Source: Luteimonas gilva (lineage in GTDB: Bacteria; Pseudomonadota; Gammaproteobacteria; Xanthomonadales; Xanthomonadaceae). From it: 64,000 nucleotides of DNA. The translations under genes and the position numbers were made by a program. Within the stretch, counting starts at the first letter, position 1; every line of letters starts with the position of its first letter. Below are positions 53,859-62,964 of this stretch, piece by piece. Under the pieces are notes generated by a model, which saw nothing but the letters and a program-made list of their open reading frames with translations, was not told the DNA's origin and searched no databases. The stretch spans positions 1-64,000 of the forward strand of contig NZ_SZUA01000002.1 in the NCBI RefSeq assembly GCF_005239095.1. The letters run 5' to 3'.

Positions 53859-55057
53859 GGCGCCGCCAGGAAAGGGAAATCGACGGACGAATGCCGCTTG
53901 TCGTCGCGGTCGATGCCGTCTTCCACGCCGCGATCGGTGCCGTTGACCAACAAGGCGCGATACACGTCGACGGCGTCGCTGTCGGGCGTCCTGCCGCCGC
54001 AGTCGGCGGGCTTCGCGCCTGCGTTCGCGCGCTCGACGCCCATGAAGCGGGCGCAGACCTTGGCGCGGCTATCGACCCATAGGCGGTCGTCGGCGAGCAG
54101 TTCGGCCAGCGCCCGGTAGCGTTCCGGATCCTGCGCTTCGGATTTCGCGCGCCATGCGTTGCCGCAAACGCCGTCGAAGCCGTCGTAAAGCGCGAGCGTG
54201 CGTTGGATGTCCGGCACGAAACTCGGCCAGTCGGTTTGTGCGGCGCGATTGTATTGTTCTTTGCGGCGATCGCTGTCCGCTTCCGGATCCAGCGGACCCA
54301 ACAGCGCATTGCCCGTGAGCGGACGGCCGGCGCGATCGATCGGCGCATCGAGTTCCGCGTCGGCGCCGCCGATCGCATAGGTCGCGGACCAAACGCCGAG
54401 CACAGGTCCGCCGCGGTTCACCATCGAAAGATCGATCGAGACCACCAGCGCGGCGGATTTCCAGCCGGCGAGCAGGTTCTGCGCCGGTCCGCCGTCGGTG
54501 TGGCGCCACCGGTCGAGGATGCCGTGCGCGGTCGCGGCATCGAACCTCGGACAACCGGCGCCGTCGCGCGCCACGCCGGCTTGCAGCGCCTTGGCGGCGA
54601 CGTCGTAGGCCTGGCGCGTGCCGCGCACGTTGTTGGCGAACGGATCGTCGCGCAAGCCGGCGAAGACGCGGAATCGGCGATGTGCGCTTTCGATGCCTTG
54701 CGCGCCGTCCGCCGCGCCCGCGACGCGATCGTCGCCGGCTTCGCAACGTATGTCGCCTTCCTCGTCGAAGCGGCAATCGATGGCGATCGTCGCTGCGGTA
54801 TGCCCGACCGTGCGGCCGCTATCGACATGGAAGACGTAAGCGACCTTGTCCGAGAATTTGCCGCCGACGATGTCCATCACCAGATTCAACCGGCGCCCGT
54901 CCGCCGAAGTCCAGGCGTACAGGTCGCCGATATCGGCCGCGGGATCGGCGATCACGGTGGGCGTGTCGAGATGATCCGAGGCCGAGGCCGCCGAACATAG
55001 CGACGCTGCGGCGACGGCCGATGCGAAAGCCGTCTTGAGAATGCGATGGGTGGTCAT
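53855..55057 (-). CDS. Exported DUF4331 protein
   Basis: A 400-residue protein with a signal peptide (MTTHRILKTAFASAVAAASL). The DUF4331 hallmark SDHLDTPTVIADPAADIGDLYAWTS follows directly, and later FAGLRDDPFANNVRGTRQAYDV and GPVLGVWSATYAIG. Proteins of this family are exported and may bind a hydrophobic or metal ligand; no enzyme activity is established. It lies 37 bases after the Tat-exported hydrolase gene and overlaps the TPR gene. Confidence 0.9.
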   Translation of the reverse strand: MTTHRILKTAFASAVAAASLCSAASASDHLDTPTVIADPAADIGDLYAWTSADGRRLNLVMDIVGGKFSDKVAYVFHVDSGRTVGHTAATIAIDCRFDEEGDIRCEAGDDRVAGAADGAQGIESAHRRFRVFAGLRDDPFANNVRGTRQAYDVAAKALQAGVARDGAGCPRFDAATAHGILDRWRHTDGGPAQNLLAGWKSAALVVSIDLSMVNRGGPVLGVWSATYAIGGADAELDAPIDRAGRPLTGNALLGPLDPEADSDRRKEQYNRAAQTDWPSFVPDIQRTLALYDGFDGVCGNAWRAKSEAQDPERYRALAELLADDRLWVDSRAKVCARFMGVERANAGAKPADCGGRTPDSDAVDVYRALLVNGTDRGVEDGIDRDDKRHSSVDFPFLAAP

Positions 55058-55094
55058 GTCCGCTCCTGTGAGTGCCGATTTCGCTTGCCGGGGC

Positions 55095-56093
55095 TCAGCG
55101 CCATGCCGTTCGCGGCGCCCATGCGTTCCACAGCATGCGCGCCTCTTCGGCGATCACATCGGGACGCTCTTCCGGCCAGAACAGCTTGCTGCCCTGCAGC
55201 AGCCGCACGCCGCGCGATCCGCCGAGCGTGCGATCCAGATAGGCGGCGCTGTCCGCCGGGAAGATCGTGTCGGCCGCGCCCCAGACGATCCGCGCGGGCA
55301 CCGCGCTGCGTTCCAGCGTCGTCCGAATCCCGATCAAGGGATTGCGCTCCAGCGCGATCGCGTAGGCGTGCGCCAACGCCTTGCGGCGCGAGGTCGACAG
55401 CAACGGACCGAAATAGGTGTCGATCGCTTCGTCGGTGGGCTGCGAAGGATCGGCGAAGCACATGCCGCCGATGCCTTGCGGCGAGCGCGCCAGCGTTTTG
55501 TCGTCCCACCAGGCGCCGAGCCATTGGTCGACGAACTTGCCTTCCTTCGCCAGCGCGATCACCGGCAGCATCGCCGGCGGCGGGCTGTTGGTTTCGGTAT
55601 CGCAATTGGTCAGCAGCAAGGTGCGCACCCGTTCCGGATGCGCGGCGACGATCAGCTGCGCGACCTGGCCGCCGCTGTCGTTGGCGACCAGATCGACGCT
55701 GGCGATGCCGAGCGAGTCGAGCAGCGAGACGATCATCGCCGCTTGCGCGCGCGGGCCGACATCCTGGCCTTCGCGCACTTGGGTATAGCCCATGCCGAGG
55801 AAGTCCGGGGCGATGCAGCGCCGGTAAGGCGACAGCCGTTCGATCGCGCCGCGCCACTGGAACCCGTTCAACGGGAATCCGTGCAGGAACAAGGCCGCAT
55901 CGCCGGCGCCGCGCTCTACGTAGGCGATGTCGCCGAACGGCGTCTTGGCGTAACGGCGCGCGGTGTGGAAAGCCGCCGCGTCGAGCCGGCCTCCGGCTCC
56001 GCCGACCCATGCTGCGCCGCGGCCGACGCAACCGGCGATCGCTCCGGCCATCGCCGCGCCGCCCGCCATCTTGATGAAATTCCGCCGATTCAT
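55095..56093 (-). CDS. Tat-exported alpha/beta hydrolase
   Basis: A 332-residue protein. It has a twin-arginine signal (MNRRNFIKMAGGAAMAGAIAGC, possibly lipidated at Cys22). The hydrolase core has FLHGFPLNGFQWRG and PDFLGMGYTQ. The nucleophile elbow reads VANDSGGQVA; alignment with haloalkane dehalogenases (QDWGG) would make the aspartate the nucleophile, while a serine role is also possible. It is the first gene of an operon with the DUF4331 and TPR proteins. Confidence 0.85.
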   Translation of the reverse strand: MNRRNFIKMAGGAAMAGAIAGCVGRGAAWVGGAGGRLDAAAFHTARRYAKTPFGDIAYVERGAGDAALFLHGFPLNGFQWRGAIERLSPYRRCIAPDFLGMGYTQVREGQDVGPRAQAAMIVSLLDSLGIASVDLVANDSGGQVAQLIVAAHPERVRTLLLTNCDTETNSPPPAMLPVIALAKEGKFVDQWLGAWWDDKTLARSPQGIGGMCFADPSQPTDEAIDTYFGPLLSTSRRKALAHAYAIALERNPLIGIRTTLERSAVPARIVWGAADTIFPADSAAYLDRTLGGSRGVRLLQGSKLFWPEERPDVIAEEARMLWNAWAPRTAWR

Positions 56094-56257
56094 GGCTTTC
56101 TCCTGTTTCTGCGCGAATCGCGGGCGCGCAGCCGCCCGTCGAGCGGCGAGATCGCCGCTCCGTGGAGTCTTGGGAGCGCCGCGAAGCGCGAAATCGCGTC
56201 GCGGCGTTATGCTTCGTTAGGCGCGGGTTTCATGTGCGCCTGGCCGATGCCCGTGGC

Positions 56258-56413
56258 TCAAGCCTGTCCCGGCGAAATCGCCGAATCGTGCGCTTCGCGC
56301 AACTTCACCGCGCACTCGTCGCAGCACACCTCGACGGTCTTGCCGCCGATCTTGATCTTGATCGAGTGCTCGTCGAGCGGGCAGTCGCAGGCCGCGCAGG
56401 TCCTCTCGGTCAT
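56258..56413 (-). CDS. Small cysteine-rich metal-binding-like protein
   Basis: A 51-residue protein starting MTERTCAACDCPLDEHS. Five cysteines occur as C-x2-C-x-C and CC-x2-C (VCCDECAVKL), a treble-clef or TRASH-like pattern able to bind zinc or another metal. The middle KIKIGGKTVEV forms a beta hairpin in such folds. An upstream ATG would add 14 non-conserved residues. Function is unknown. Confidence 0.75.
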   Translation of the reverse strand: MTERTCAACDCPLDEHSIKIKIGGKTVEVCCDECAVKLREAHDSAISPGQA

Positions 56414-56504
56414 GACAGCGTCTCCATCCAACGCCTGCAATCCAGGCGACGCCATTAAGCCGCGCGGCGGTCGCGGCCGCTGTCAGAATCTTTAGCGACC
56501 TGCG

Positions 56505-57338
56505 CTAGCGGCGGATCACCGACTGCCGGAACTCGGTCGGCGAGCGGCCGTAGGCCTGCTGGAACGCGGCGCTGAAGTGGCTATGGCTGGAAAAACCGAG
56601 GTCGTGGCTGAGCGCGCTCAGGTCTTCGTATTCGCCCAGCAGATCCAAGGCCCGCGCCAGGCGCAGGCGCAATTGGTAGCGGTACAGCGGCAAGCCTTCG
56701 ACCTGTTGGAAAACCTGGGTGAGATAGACCGCCGACACGCCGACTTCGGCGGCGATCTCGGCTAAGGCCCAGCGCCGCGACAGATCGCCGGCCAGCACCA
56801 GCTTGGCGCGGTCGACCAGTTTTTGCCGGCCCGCGCTGGCGCCGGCCGCATGCGTGGTGCGCGGACCGAGCGAGCGCTGCGTCAAAGTCAGCGCCAGGCT
56901 TTCGGCTTCCAGCGCTTCGGCGATGTTCTCGCGCAGGCTGTGGCGCAGCAATGCGACCAGCACTTGCGCGCGCGCGTCGATGCGCAGGCGCTGTTCGCGG
57001 AACGCCAGCAGGTCGCCGTCGCGCAGCAGCGCTTTCGGCGCGAGTTCGCGCAGCATCGATTCTTCCACCCGCACCGACAAACCCGCATCGCCGCCGGGCA
57101 CCGGATGCGTGATGCGATGGCCTTCGCCGGCGTTGAAGAACAGCACTTGGCCCGCTTCGGCGACCGCGACGTCGTCGCCCTGATGGCGCACGTACAAACC
57201 GCGGTACGGAAAAACCAAGTGCGTGGCGTGCATGCCCGCTTCGTCGCGCGGATGCTGGCAATCGCCGCCCGCGCATCGCGTATCCCAGACCGCGACGGTG
57301 GGCGTTTCCAGCAAGCGTTCGGTTTCGAATCCGCGCAT
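56505..57338 (-). CDS. AraC-family transcriptional regulator
   Basis: A 277-residue regulator. The N-terminal cupin-like sensor domain is at about 10-110 (LVFPYRGLYVRHQGD, GQVLFFNAGEGHRITHPVPGGD). The C-terminal AraC DNA-binding domain is at about 175-277 (WALAEIAAEVGVSAVYLTQVFQQVEGLPLYRYQLRLRLA, LSALSHDLGFSSHSHFSAAFQQAYG). The ATG at 57338 is 10 bases after the mnmE stop; the longer open frame runs over mnmE. Target genes are unknown; the upstream minus-strand genes are candidates. Confidence 0.92.
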   Translation of the reverse strand: MRGFETERLLETPTVAVWDTRCAGGDCQHPRDEAGMHATHLVFPYRGLYVRHQGDDVAVAEAGQVLFFNAGEGHRITHPVPGGDAGLSVRVEESMLRELAPKALLRDGDLLAFREQRLRIDARAQVLVALLRHSLRENIAEALEAESLALTLTQRSLGPRTTHAAGASAGRQKLVDRAKLVLAGDLSRRWALAEIAAEVGVSAVYLTQVFQQVEGLPLYRYQLRLRLARALDLLGEYEDLSALSHDLGFSSHSHFSAAFQQAYGRSPTEFRQSVIRR

Positions 57339-57348
57339 GGCGTGCGGC

Positions 57349-58692
57349 TTATTTGCCGATGCAGAAGCTGGAGAAGATGTGGCCGAGCAATTGGTCGGGC
57401 GTGATCCGGCCGGTGATCTCGCCCAAGGCTTCGTGCGCCAGGCGCAAGCGTTCGGCGGCCAGCTCCAGCGCTTCGGCGGCGAGTTCGCCGCGCGCGGCAT
57501 CGGTTTCTTCGCCCGCGCGGCGCAACGCGTCCACGTGCCGCGCCCGCGCGGTGAAGGCGCCGGCGCCCGCGCCGAGCTGTTCGCCCGTCGCATGTTCGCG
57601 CAGCGCGGCGTGCAACGCGTCCAGGCCCGCGCCGGTGCGCGCGGAAACGCGCAGCGCATGCTCGGCGGGCGCCGGCGCGGACGGCGGCAGCAAGTCGGCC
57701 TTGTTGTGCACCCACAACCGCTGCGGCACCGTTGCGACGACGTCGGCTACGGCGCGCGTGCCGGCTTCGGGCTCGCGCGCGTCGAGCACCACGATCGCCA
57801 GATCGGCCCGGCCCAGCTCGTCGCGCGCGCGGCGCATGCCTTCGCGTTCGATCGCATCGCCGCCTTCGCGCAGGCCGGCGGTGTCGACCAGCAGCAATTC
57901 CACGCCGTCGATCTTCACCGCTTCGCGCAGCAGGTCGCGGGTGGTGCCGGCGATCTCGGTGACGATCGCGCGTTCGCTGCCGGCCAGCGCGTTCAGCAGC
58001 GAACTCTTGCCGGCGTTGGGCGGACCGACGATCACCGCATGCAGGCCGTCGCGCAGTTTCTGGCCGCGCTCGGCTTCGCGCGTCAACGTTGCGATGGCTT
58101 GCGCGGCTTGGTCCAAGCGCGCGCGCAATTCGGCGCCGCCGTAGGTGTCGATCGGTTCGTCGGCGAAATCGATCGCCGCTTCGATGTGCACGCGCAGCGC
58201 CAGCAGTTCGTCGGCGATCGCGTCGACGCGCTGCGAGAACACGCCGTCCAGCGCGCGGCGTGCGGCGCGTGCGGCTTGCGCGTCGGACGCGGCGATCAGA
58301 TCGGCGACCGCTTCGGCCTGGGCCAAGTCGAGCTTGCCGTTGAGGAAGGCGCGTTCGCTGAATTCGCCGGGCCGCGCATGGCGCGCGCCGAGCGCGCAAC
58401 AGCGCGCGACGATCTGGCCCAGCACGACCGGGCTGCCGTGCGCCTGCAGCTCCACCACGTCCTCGCCGGTGTAGCTGGCGGGCGCGGCGAAATACAGGGC
58501 GATGCCGTCGTCGAGCGCTTCGCCGGTTTCGTCGCGGAAGCGCGCGTACTCGGCATTGCGCGCTGGCAGTCGTTTCGCGCAGACCGTTTCGGCGATGGCC
58601 CGCGCGCGCGGCCCCGACAGGCGCACGATGCCGACGCCGCCGGCGCCGGGCGCGGTGGCGATGGCGGCGATGGTGTCGATGTTCGCGGACAT
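57349..58692 (-). CDS. mnmE: tRNA modification GTPase MnmE
   Basis: A 447-residue GTPase that works with MnmG to add the cmnm5 group to U34 of certain tRNAs. The N-terminal folate domain begins [22 protein letters not shown]. The G domain has G1 GPPNAGKSS (about 223-231), G2 GTTRD, G3 DTAGLRE (about 270) and NKADLL. The C-terminal motif FCIGK ends the protein. The start at 58692 removes a repeat-derived N-terminal extension. Its order with yidC-rnpA-rpmH is the classical one near the origin. Confidence 0.97.
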   Translation of the reverse strand: MSANIDTIAAIATAPGAGGVGIVRLSGPRARAIAETVCAKRLPARNAEYARFRDETGEALDDGIALYFAAPASYTGEDVVELQAHGSPVVLGQIVARCCALGARHARPGEFSERAFLNGKLDLAQAEAVADLIAASDAQAARAARRALDGVFSQRVDAIADELLALRVHIEAAIDFADEPIDTYGGAELRARLDQAAQAIATLTREAERGQKLRDGLHAVIVGPPNAGKSSLLNALAGSERAIVTEIAGTTRDLLREAVKIDGVELLLVDTAGLREGGDAIEREGMRRARDELGRADLAIVVLDAREPEAGTRAVADVVATVPQRLWVHNKADLLPPSAPAPAEHALRVSARTGAGLDALHAALREHATGEQLGAGAGAFTARARHVDALRRAGEETDAARGELAAEALELAAERLRLAHEALGEITGRITPDQLLGHIFSSFCIGK

Positions 58693-58723
58693 GGCGCTAT
58701 GGTCGCACGGCGGCGGCGACCTT

Positions 58724-58812
58724 GCTTTGTAAGGCGGAGCTTGCTCCGCTGCTCTTGCTCTAGCGACTTGTTCGGGAAGATCAAAGCAGCGAAGCAAGCT
58801 CCGCTCTACAAA
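58724..58812. repeat. Dispersed inverted repeat, family B
   Basis: TTTGTAAGGCGGAGCTTGCT and the inverse GAAGCAAGCTCCGCTCTAC flank a central region between yidC and mnmE. It is the same unit as at 29806-29970. Confidence 0.88.
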
Positions 58813-58823
58813 ACAGGAGCAAG

Positions 58824-58849
58824 AAAAAGCCCGCCTTGCGGCGGGCTTT
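58824..58849 (-). terminator. Intrinsic terminator after yidC
   Basis: On the minus strand AAAGCCCGCC-GCAA-GGCGGGCTTT is followed by further T residues, 4 bases after the yidC stop. It should separate yidC from mnmE transcriptionally. Confidence 0.92.
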
Positions 58850-58852
58850 CGG

Positions 58853-60535
58853 TCAGGTCGTCACGGTGCCGGGCTTGGGCGGCGGTTCGCCGTAGCGCTT
58901 GGTCATCCACCATTGCTGCAGCAGGCCGAGCGCGCCGTTGGTGCACCAGTACAGCACCAGGCCGGCCGGGAACAGGGCGAACATCACGCCGAACACCACC
59001 GGCATCCACTGCATCATCTTCTGCTGCATCGGATCCATGCCGGGCGTGACCGGAGTCAGCTTCTGCGTGGCCCACATCACCGCCAGGTTGATCGCCGGCA
59101 GGATGAAATACGGATCGCGCGCGGTCAGGTCGTGGATCCAGCCGATCCACGGCGCGTGGCGCAGCTCGACCGATTCGGACAGCATCCAGTACAGCGCCAG
59201 GAACACCGGCATCTGCAGGAAGATCGGCAGGCAGCCGCCGACCGGATTGATCTTCTCCTTCTTGTACAGCTCCATCATCGCCATCTGGAACTTCTGCTTG
59301 TCCTCGCCGTAGCGCTCCTTCAATTGCGCGATGCGCGGCTGGAACCTGCGCATCTTCGCCATCGACTTGTATTGCGCGGCCGACAGCGGATACATCAGCA
59401 GCTTGATCAGCACGACCAGGCCGACGATCGACCAGCCCCAGTTGCCGAAAATGCCGTGCAGCTTTTCCAGCACCCAGAACAGCCAGCCGGCGATGGTGGC
59501 CATCAAACTGAAACGGCTGTAGTCGACGGCGCGGTCCAGGCCCGGCACGTTCTGCGCCTGGATCTGGTTGACCAGTTTCGGCCCGACCCACAAGCGCGCT
59601 TGCGTGCTGGCCTTGCCGCCCGGGGCGACGGTGAACGAAGGGCCGGTCGACTGGATCGCGTAGCGGCCGTTGGGCGTGCTCAGGTCGAAGCGCGAGGCTT
59701 GGTCCTGCTGCGGAATCCACGCGGCGAAATAATGGTGCTGCAGCATGCCCAGCCAACCGCCGGTCACGGTCTTCTGCAGCGGGTCGTCGACGAAGTCCTC
59801 GTACTTGCGGCGGCTGTATTTGTCTTGCGCGTCGAACCACGCGGCGCCCTGGAAGCTGTATTGCTCGGCGCTGGTCGGTCCGCTGCGCACCAGCGCGCGC
59901 GGCACGCGTTCGATTTGGCGGAAGACGTAGCCCTGCCACGGCGCCGAACCGGCGTTGGCGACTTCATCGCGCACGTCGATCGTGTACTGGCCGCGGGTGA
60001 AGGTATAGACGCGGCGCACGCTGACGCCGTTCGGACCGTTCCATACGAACGGCACCTGCAGCTTGCGCTCGCCGCGCGCGAGCGCGAACTCGGTTTTGCC
60101 GCCTTCGGGCACGAACACGCTGCGCACGGCGTTGTTGCGCTGGTCGACCCAACCGCTGTTCACCGCGAAATACGTCGCCGGCGCGGTGTCGAGCAAACGC
60201 ACCGGCGGACTCTTCTCGTCCGCGGTGGTCGGATACTTCAGCAGGTCGGCCACGTGCAGCGCGCCGCCGTCCATCCCGATCTTGAAGACGTCGGTGGTGA
60301 CCGTGACCGCAGGCGCGGCATTGGCCGCGGATTGCGTCGCGGCGGGCGCGCCGGCAAGCGGCGTGGCGCTGGGAATCGCACCGGCGGCCGGCGGCGCGCC
60401 GGTCGCTTGCGGCGCGGCGGCGGCCGGTTGCAGGGTCGGCGTGGCGGGCGCGGCTTTCTCCTTGCCCCACTCCATCCACAACAGGGTCGCCACCATCAGC
60501 CAGGCGAAGATCAGGAAAACTCGGGTCTGGTTCAT
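58853..60535 (-). CDS. yidC: Membrane protein insertase YidC
   Basis: A 560-residue inner-membrane insertase that helps fold membrane proteins with or without SecYEG. A first helix ([18 protein letters not shown]) is followed by an Ala/Pro-rich linker and a large periplasmic beta domain (about 75-345). The conserved C-terminal helices follow: [66 protein letters not shown]. It lies 15 bases after rnpA. Confidence 0.97.
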   Translation of the reverse strand: MNQTRVFLIFAWLMVATLLWMEWGKEKAAPATPTLQPAAAAPQATGAPPAAGAIPSATPLAGAPAATQSAANAAPAVTVTTDVFKIGMDGGALHVADLLKYPTTADEKSPPVRLLDTAPATYFAVNSGWVDQRNNAVRSVFVPEGGKTEFALARGERKLQVPFVWNGPNGVSVRRVYTFTRGQYTIDVRDEVANAGSAPWQGYVFRQIERVPRALVRSGPTSAEQYSFQGAAWFDAQDKYSRRKYEDFVDDPLQKTVTGGWLGMLQHHYFAAWIPQQDQASRFDLSTPNGRYAIQSTGPSFTVAPGGKASTQARLWVGPKLVNQIQAQNVPGLDRAVDYSRFSLMATIAGWLFWVLEKLHGIFGNWGWSIVGLVVLIKLLMYPLSAAQYKSMAKMRRFQPRIAQLKERYGEDKQKFQMAMMELYKKEKINPVGGCLPIFLQMPVFLALYWMLSESVELRHAPWIGWIHDLTARDPYFILPAINLAVMWATQKLTPVTPGMDPMQQKMMQWMPVVFGVMFALFPAGLVLYWCTNGALGLLQQWWMTKRYGEPPPKPGTVTT

Positions 60536-60550
60536 CAGGCAGCGGCAGGC

Positions 60551-61015
60551 TCAGCCGGCATCGGACGCCGGCGCGGGATCGTGGGTGGATACATCGGGAT
60601 TGGCGGCGGCCCCGGCAAGGGCGGCGCTGCGCATTGTGCCGGGCGCGCCCTCCCCCGTCGACTGCTGGCAGGCGCCGGCGCGCTGCAGCAGCTGGGTCAT
60701 GGCGGCGATCAGATCGGCGGAAGAAGCCTTGGCGGCGGCGGGCCGGGCGACGAAAACGTAGTCGCCGCCGGCCAGGTCGGCCCGCAGCGCACGGAAGCGT
60801 TCGCGCAGCGCGCGCTTGATCCGGTTGCGGCCGACGGCGCGGCCGTCGACCTTGCGCGACACGGCCAGGCCCAGGCGCGCGGGCGCGGCAGCGTCCGCAC
60901 GGCAGTGCAAGCCGAACAAGGGATGGTTGTAGCGCTGCCCGGATTTGAACGCGGCGTCGAAATCGGACGCGGCCGTCAGGCGCGCGCTACGCGGAAAGCG
61001 GGCGCGCGTGGGCAT
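60551..61015 (-). CDS. rnpA: Ribonuclease P protein component RnpA
   Basis: A 154-residue basic protein that assists the RNase P RNA in tRNA 5' processing. The core (about 1-115) shows ARFPRSARLTAASDFDAAF, LGLAVSRKVDGRAVGRNRIKRALRERFRAL with the RNR motif, and GDYVFVARP. A tail of about 35 residues follows and is low in conserved features. The start MPTRARFPRS is preferred over upstream frames that overlap rpmH. No yidD gene fits in the 15 bases before yidC, although it often lies there in relatives. Confidence 0.94.
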   Translation of the reverse strand: MPTRARFPRSARLTAASDFDAAFKSGQRYNHPLFGLHCRADAAAPARLGLAVSRKVDGRAVGRNRIKRALRERFRALRADLAGGDYVFVARPAAAKASSADLIAAMTQLLQRAGACQQSTGEGAPGTMRSAALAGAAANPDVSTHDPAPASDAG

Positions 61016-61053
61016 GGGTTCGGGACTCCGGCCGCGACGGCCGGCGGGTCGGC

Positions 61054-61194
61054 TTAGGCCGACAGGACCTTGCGGCCCTTGGCGCGGCGACGGGCCAGCA
61101 CCTTGCGGCCGTCGGCGGTCTTCATGCGGGCACGGAAGCCGTGGTCGCGCTTGCGCTTGAGGTTGCTGGGCTGGTAGGTGCGCTTGGTGGCCAT
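61054..61194 (-). CDS. rpmH: 50S ribosomal protein L34
   Basis: A 46-residue ribosomal protein read directly from the minus strand: [20 protein letters not shown], then [20 protein letters not shown] and RKVLSA. It is almost wholly basic, as expected for L34. It is first in rpmH-rnpA-yidC and is divergent from dnaA. Confidence 0.98.
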   Translation of the reverse strand: MATKRTYQPSNLKRKRDHGFRARMKTADGRKVLARRRAKGRKVLSA

Positions 61195-61294
61195 GATCGT
61201 GCCGGTTATCGGTGAGCAAGACCGCTAAGGATAAAGGGTTCTATGGCTGCCGGTCAAACGCTGCGGCGACTGGGCGCCCGCCGGCCGAACCGCG

Positions 61295-61303
61295 TTATCC
61301 ACA
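61295..61303 (+). promoter_or_regulatory. DnaA box upstream of dnaA
   Basis: A perfect TTATCCACA in the 200-bp space between rpmH and dnaA. One site near the dnaA promoter suggests autoregulation by DnaA; the main box cluster lies downstream of dnaA. Confidence 0.8.
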
Positions 61304-61394
61304 GGTGCGCGATCCGGGGGCGGGTGATAGTCTGCCGCCATCCCGATGAATTCCTATCGCGACGCCTCCGCGTCGTGCGGCCAGCCTGTCGATA

Positions 61395-62738
61395 ATGACC
61401 TTGACCCCCAACCTCGATGCCTGGCCGCGATGCCTGGAGCGCCTGGAAGCCGAATTGCCGGCCGAGGACGTGCACACCTGGCTCAAGCCGTTGCAAGCGA
61501 CCCAGCGCGACGACGCCCTGGTCCTGTTCGCGCCGAACGCGTTCGTGGTCGAACAAGTGCGCGACCGCTACCTGGGCCGGATCCGCGAATTGCTGGCGCA
61601 TTACGCCGGCACGCCCGAGGTGAGTTTGGAAATCGGCGCGCTGAAGCGCGCGCCGACCCCGACCGCCGCGTTCGGCGGCGCGGCCCTCGCGTCCCCGGCC
61701 CGTGTCGAAGCCTTCCAAGGCAATCTCGATAGCCACTACACCTTCGACAATTTCGTCGAAGGCCGCAGCAACCAGCTCGGCCGCGCCGCCGCCTGGCAAG
61801 CCGCGACCCGCCCCGGTGACCGCGCGCACAACCCGTTGCTGCTGTACGGCGGCACCGGCCTGGGCAAGACCCATCTGATGTTCGCCGCCGGCAATGCGAT
61901 GCGCGTGCACAATCCGGCCACGCGGGTGATGTATCTGCGCTCGGAGCAGTTCTTCAGCGCGATGATGAAAGCGCTGCAGGACAAGGCGATGGATGGCTTC
62001 AAGCGCCAGTTCCAGCAGGTCGACGCGCTGCTGATCGACGACATCCAATTCTTCGCCGGCAAGGACCGCACCCAGGAAGAGTTCTTCCACACCTTCAACG
62101 CCTTGTTCGACGGCAAGCAGCAGATCATCCTCACCTGCGACCGCTATCCGCGCGAAGTCGAAGGCTTGGAGCCGCGGCTGAAATCGCGCCTGGCCTGGGG
62201 GCTGTCGGTGGCGATCGAGCCGCCCGACTTCGAGACGCGCGCCCAGATCGTGCTGTCCAAGGCGCGCGAGCGCGGCACCCTGATTCCGGAAGATGTCGCT
62301 TTTCTCATCGCCAAGAAGATGCGCAGCAACGTGCGCGACCTGGAAGGCGCGCTCAACACCTTGGCCGCGCGCGCCAACTTCACCGGGCGCAGCATCACCG
62401 CCGAATTCGCCCAGGAAACGCTGCGCGATCTGCTACGCGCGCAGCAGCAGGCGATCGGCATCCCCAACATCCAGAAGACCGTGGCAGACTACTACGGCCT
62501 GCAATTGAAGGATTTGCTGTCCAAGCGGCGGACGCGTTCGCTGGCCCGGCCGCGCCAGGTAGCGATGGCGCTGGCCAAGGAGCTGACCGAACACAGCCTG
62601 CCGGAGATCGGCGACGCTTTCGCGGGCCGCGACCACACCACCGTTTTGCATGCTTGCCGCCAGATCCGCAGCTTGTTGGAGACCGACGGCAAGCTGCACG
62701 AGGACTGGGACAAGCTGATCCGGAAACTCAGTGAGTAA
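61395..62738 (+). CDS. dnaA: Chromosomal replication initiator DnaA
   Basis: A 447-residue initiator. Domain I (about 8-80, [26 protein letters not shown]) handles protein contacts. The AAA+ domain has Walker [10 protein letters not shown] (about 152-160), Walker [14 protein letters not shown], and the sensor and arginine-finger regions. Domain IV carries the DNA-binding signature [14 protein letters not shown]. It opens DNA at oriC and regulates replication. The ATG at 61395 is the only reasonable start. dnaN follows after the origin spacer. Confidence 0.98.
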   Translation: MTLTPNLDAWPRCLERLEAELPAEDVHTWLKPLQATQRDDALVLFAPNAFVVEQVRDRYLGRIRELLAHYAGTPEVSLEIGALKRAPTPTAAFGGAALASPARVEAFQGNLDSHYTFDNFVEGRSNQLGRAAAWQAATRPGDRAHNPLLLYGGTGLGKTHLMFAAGNAMRVHNPATRVMYLRSEQFFSAMMKALQDKAMDGFKRQFQQVDALLIDDIQFFAGKDRTQEEFFHTFNALFDGKQQIILTCDRYPREVEGLEPRLKSRLAWGLSVAIEPPDFETRAQIVLSKARERGTLIPEDVAFLIAKKMRSNVRDLEGALNTLAARANFTGRSITAEFAQETLRDLLRAQQQAIGIPNIQKTVADYYGLQLKDLLSKRRTRSLARPRQVAMALAKELTEHSLPEIGDAFAGRDHTTVLHACRQIRSLLETDGKLHEDWDKLIRKLSE

Positions 62739-62964
62739 CTGCGCTCGTCAGTTGTGGATAATTCGGGGATAAACGCCGCCGGAAAAGTTACCCACAGCTT
62801 GTGCAGCCCCCCAACAGCCCTTTACCAAACGGGTTTGTTAGGGCTGAATAATCAATAAAAACAATGTGTTAGTTGAGTTACCCACCGTTATCCGCGACAC
62901 CATCACCACCAAGCTTTTGATTTATCCATCCGTCTAGAACCAGAGCGAAGGGGATCAGGCCCGC
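62739..62964. other. Putative origin of replication (oriC) between dnaA and dnaN
   Basis: The spacer holds a perfect inverted DnaA box TGTGGATAA (62753-62761) and near-matches TTACCCACA (62788-62796), TTACCCACC (62878-62886), TTATCCGCG (62888-62896) and TTATCCATC (62922-62930). An AT-rich stretch with AATAATCAATAAAAACAAT (62847-62865) is a candidate unwinding element, very unlike the GC-rich surroundings. In Xanthomonas the origin is known to lie here. A dnaN promoter must also be in this spacer. Confidence 0.85.
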
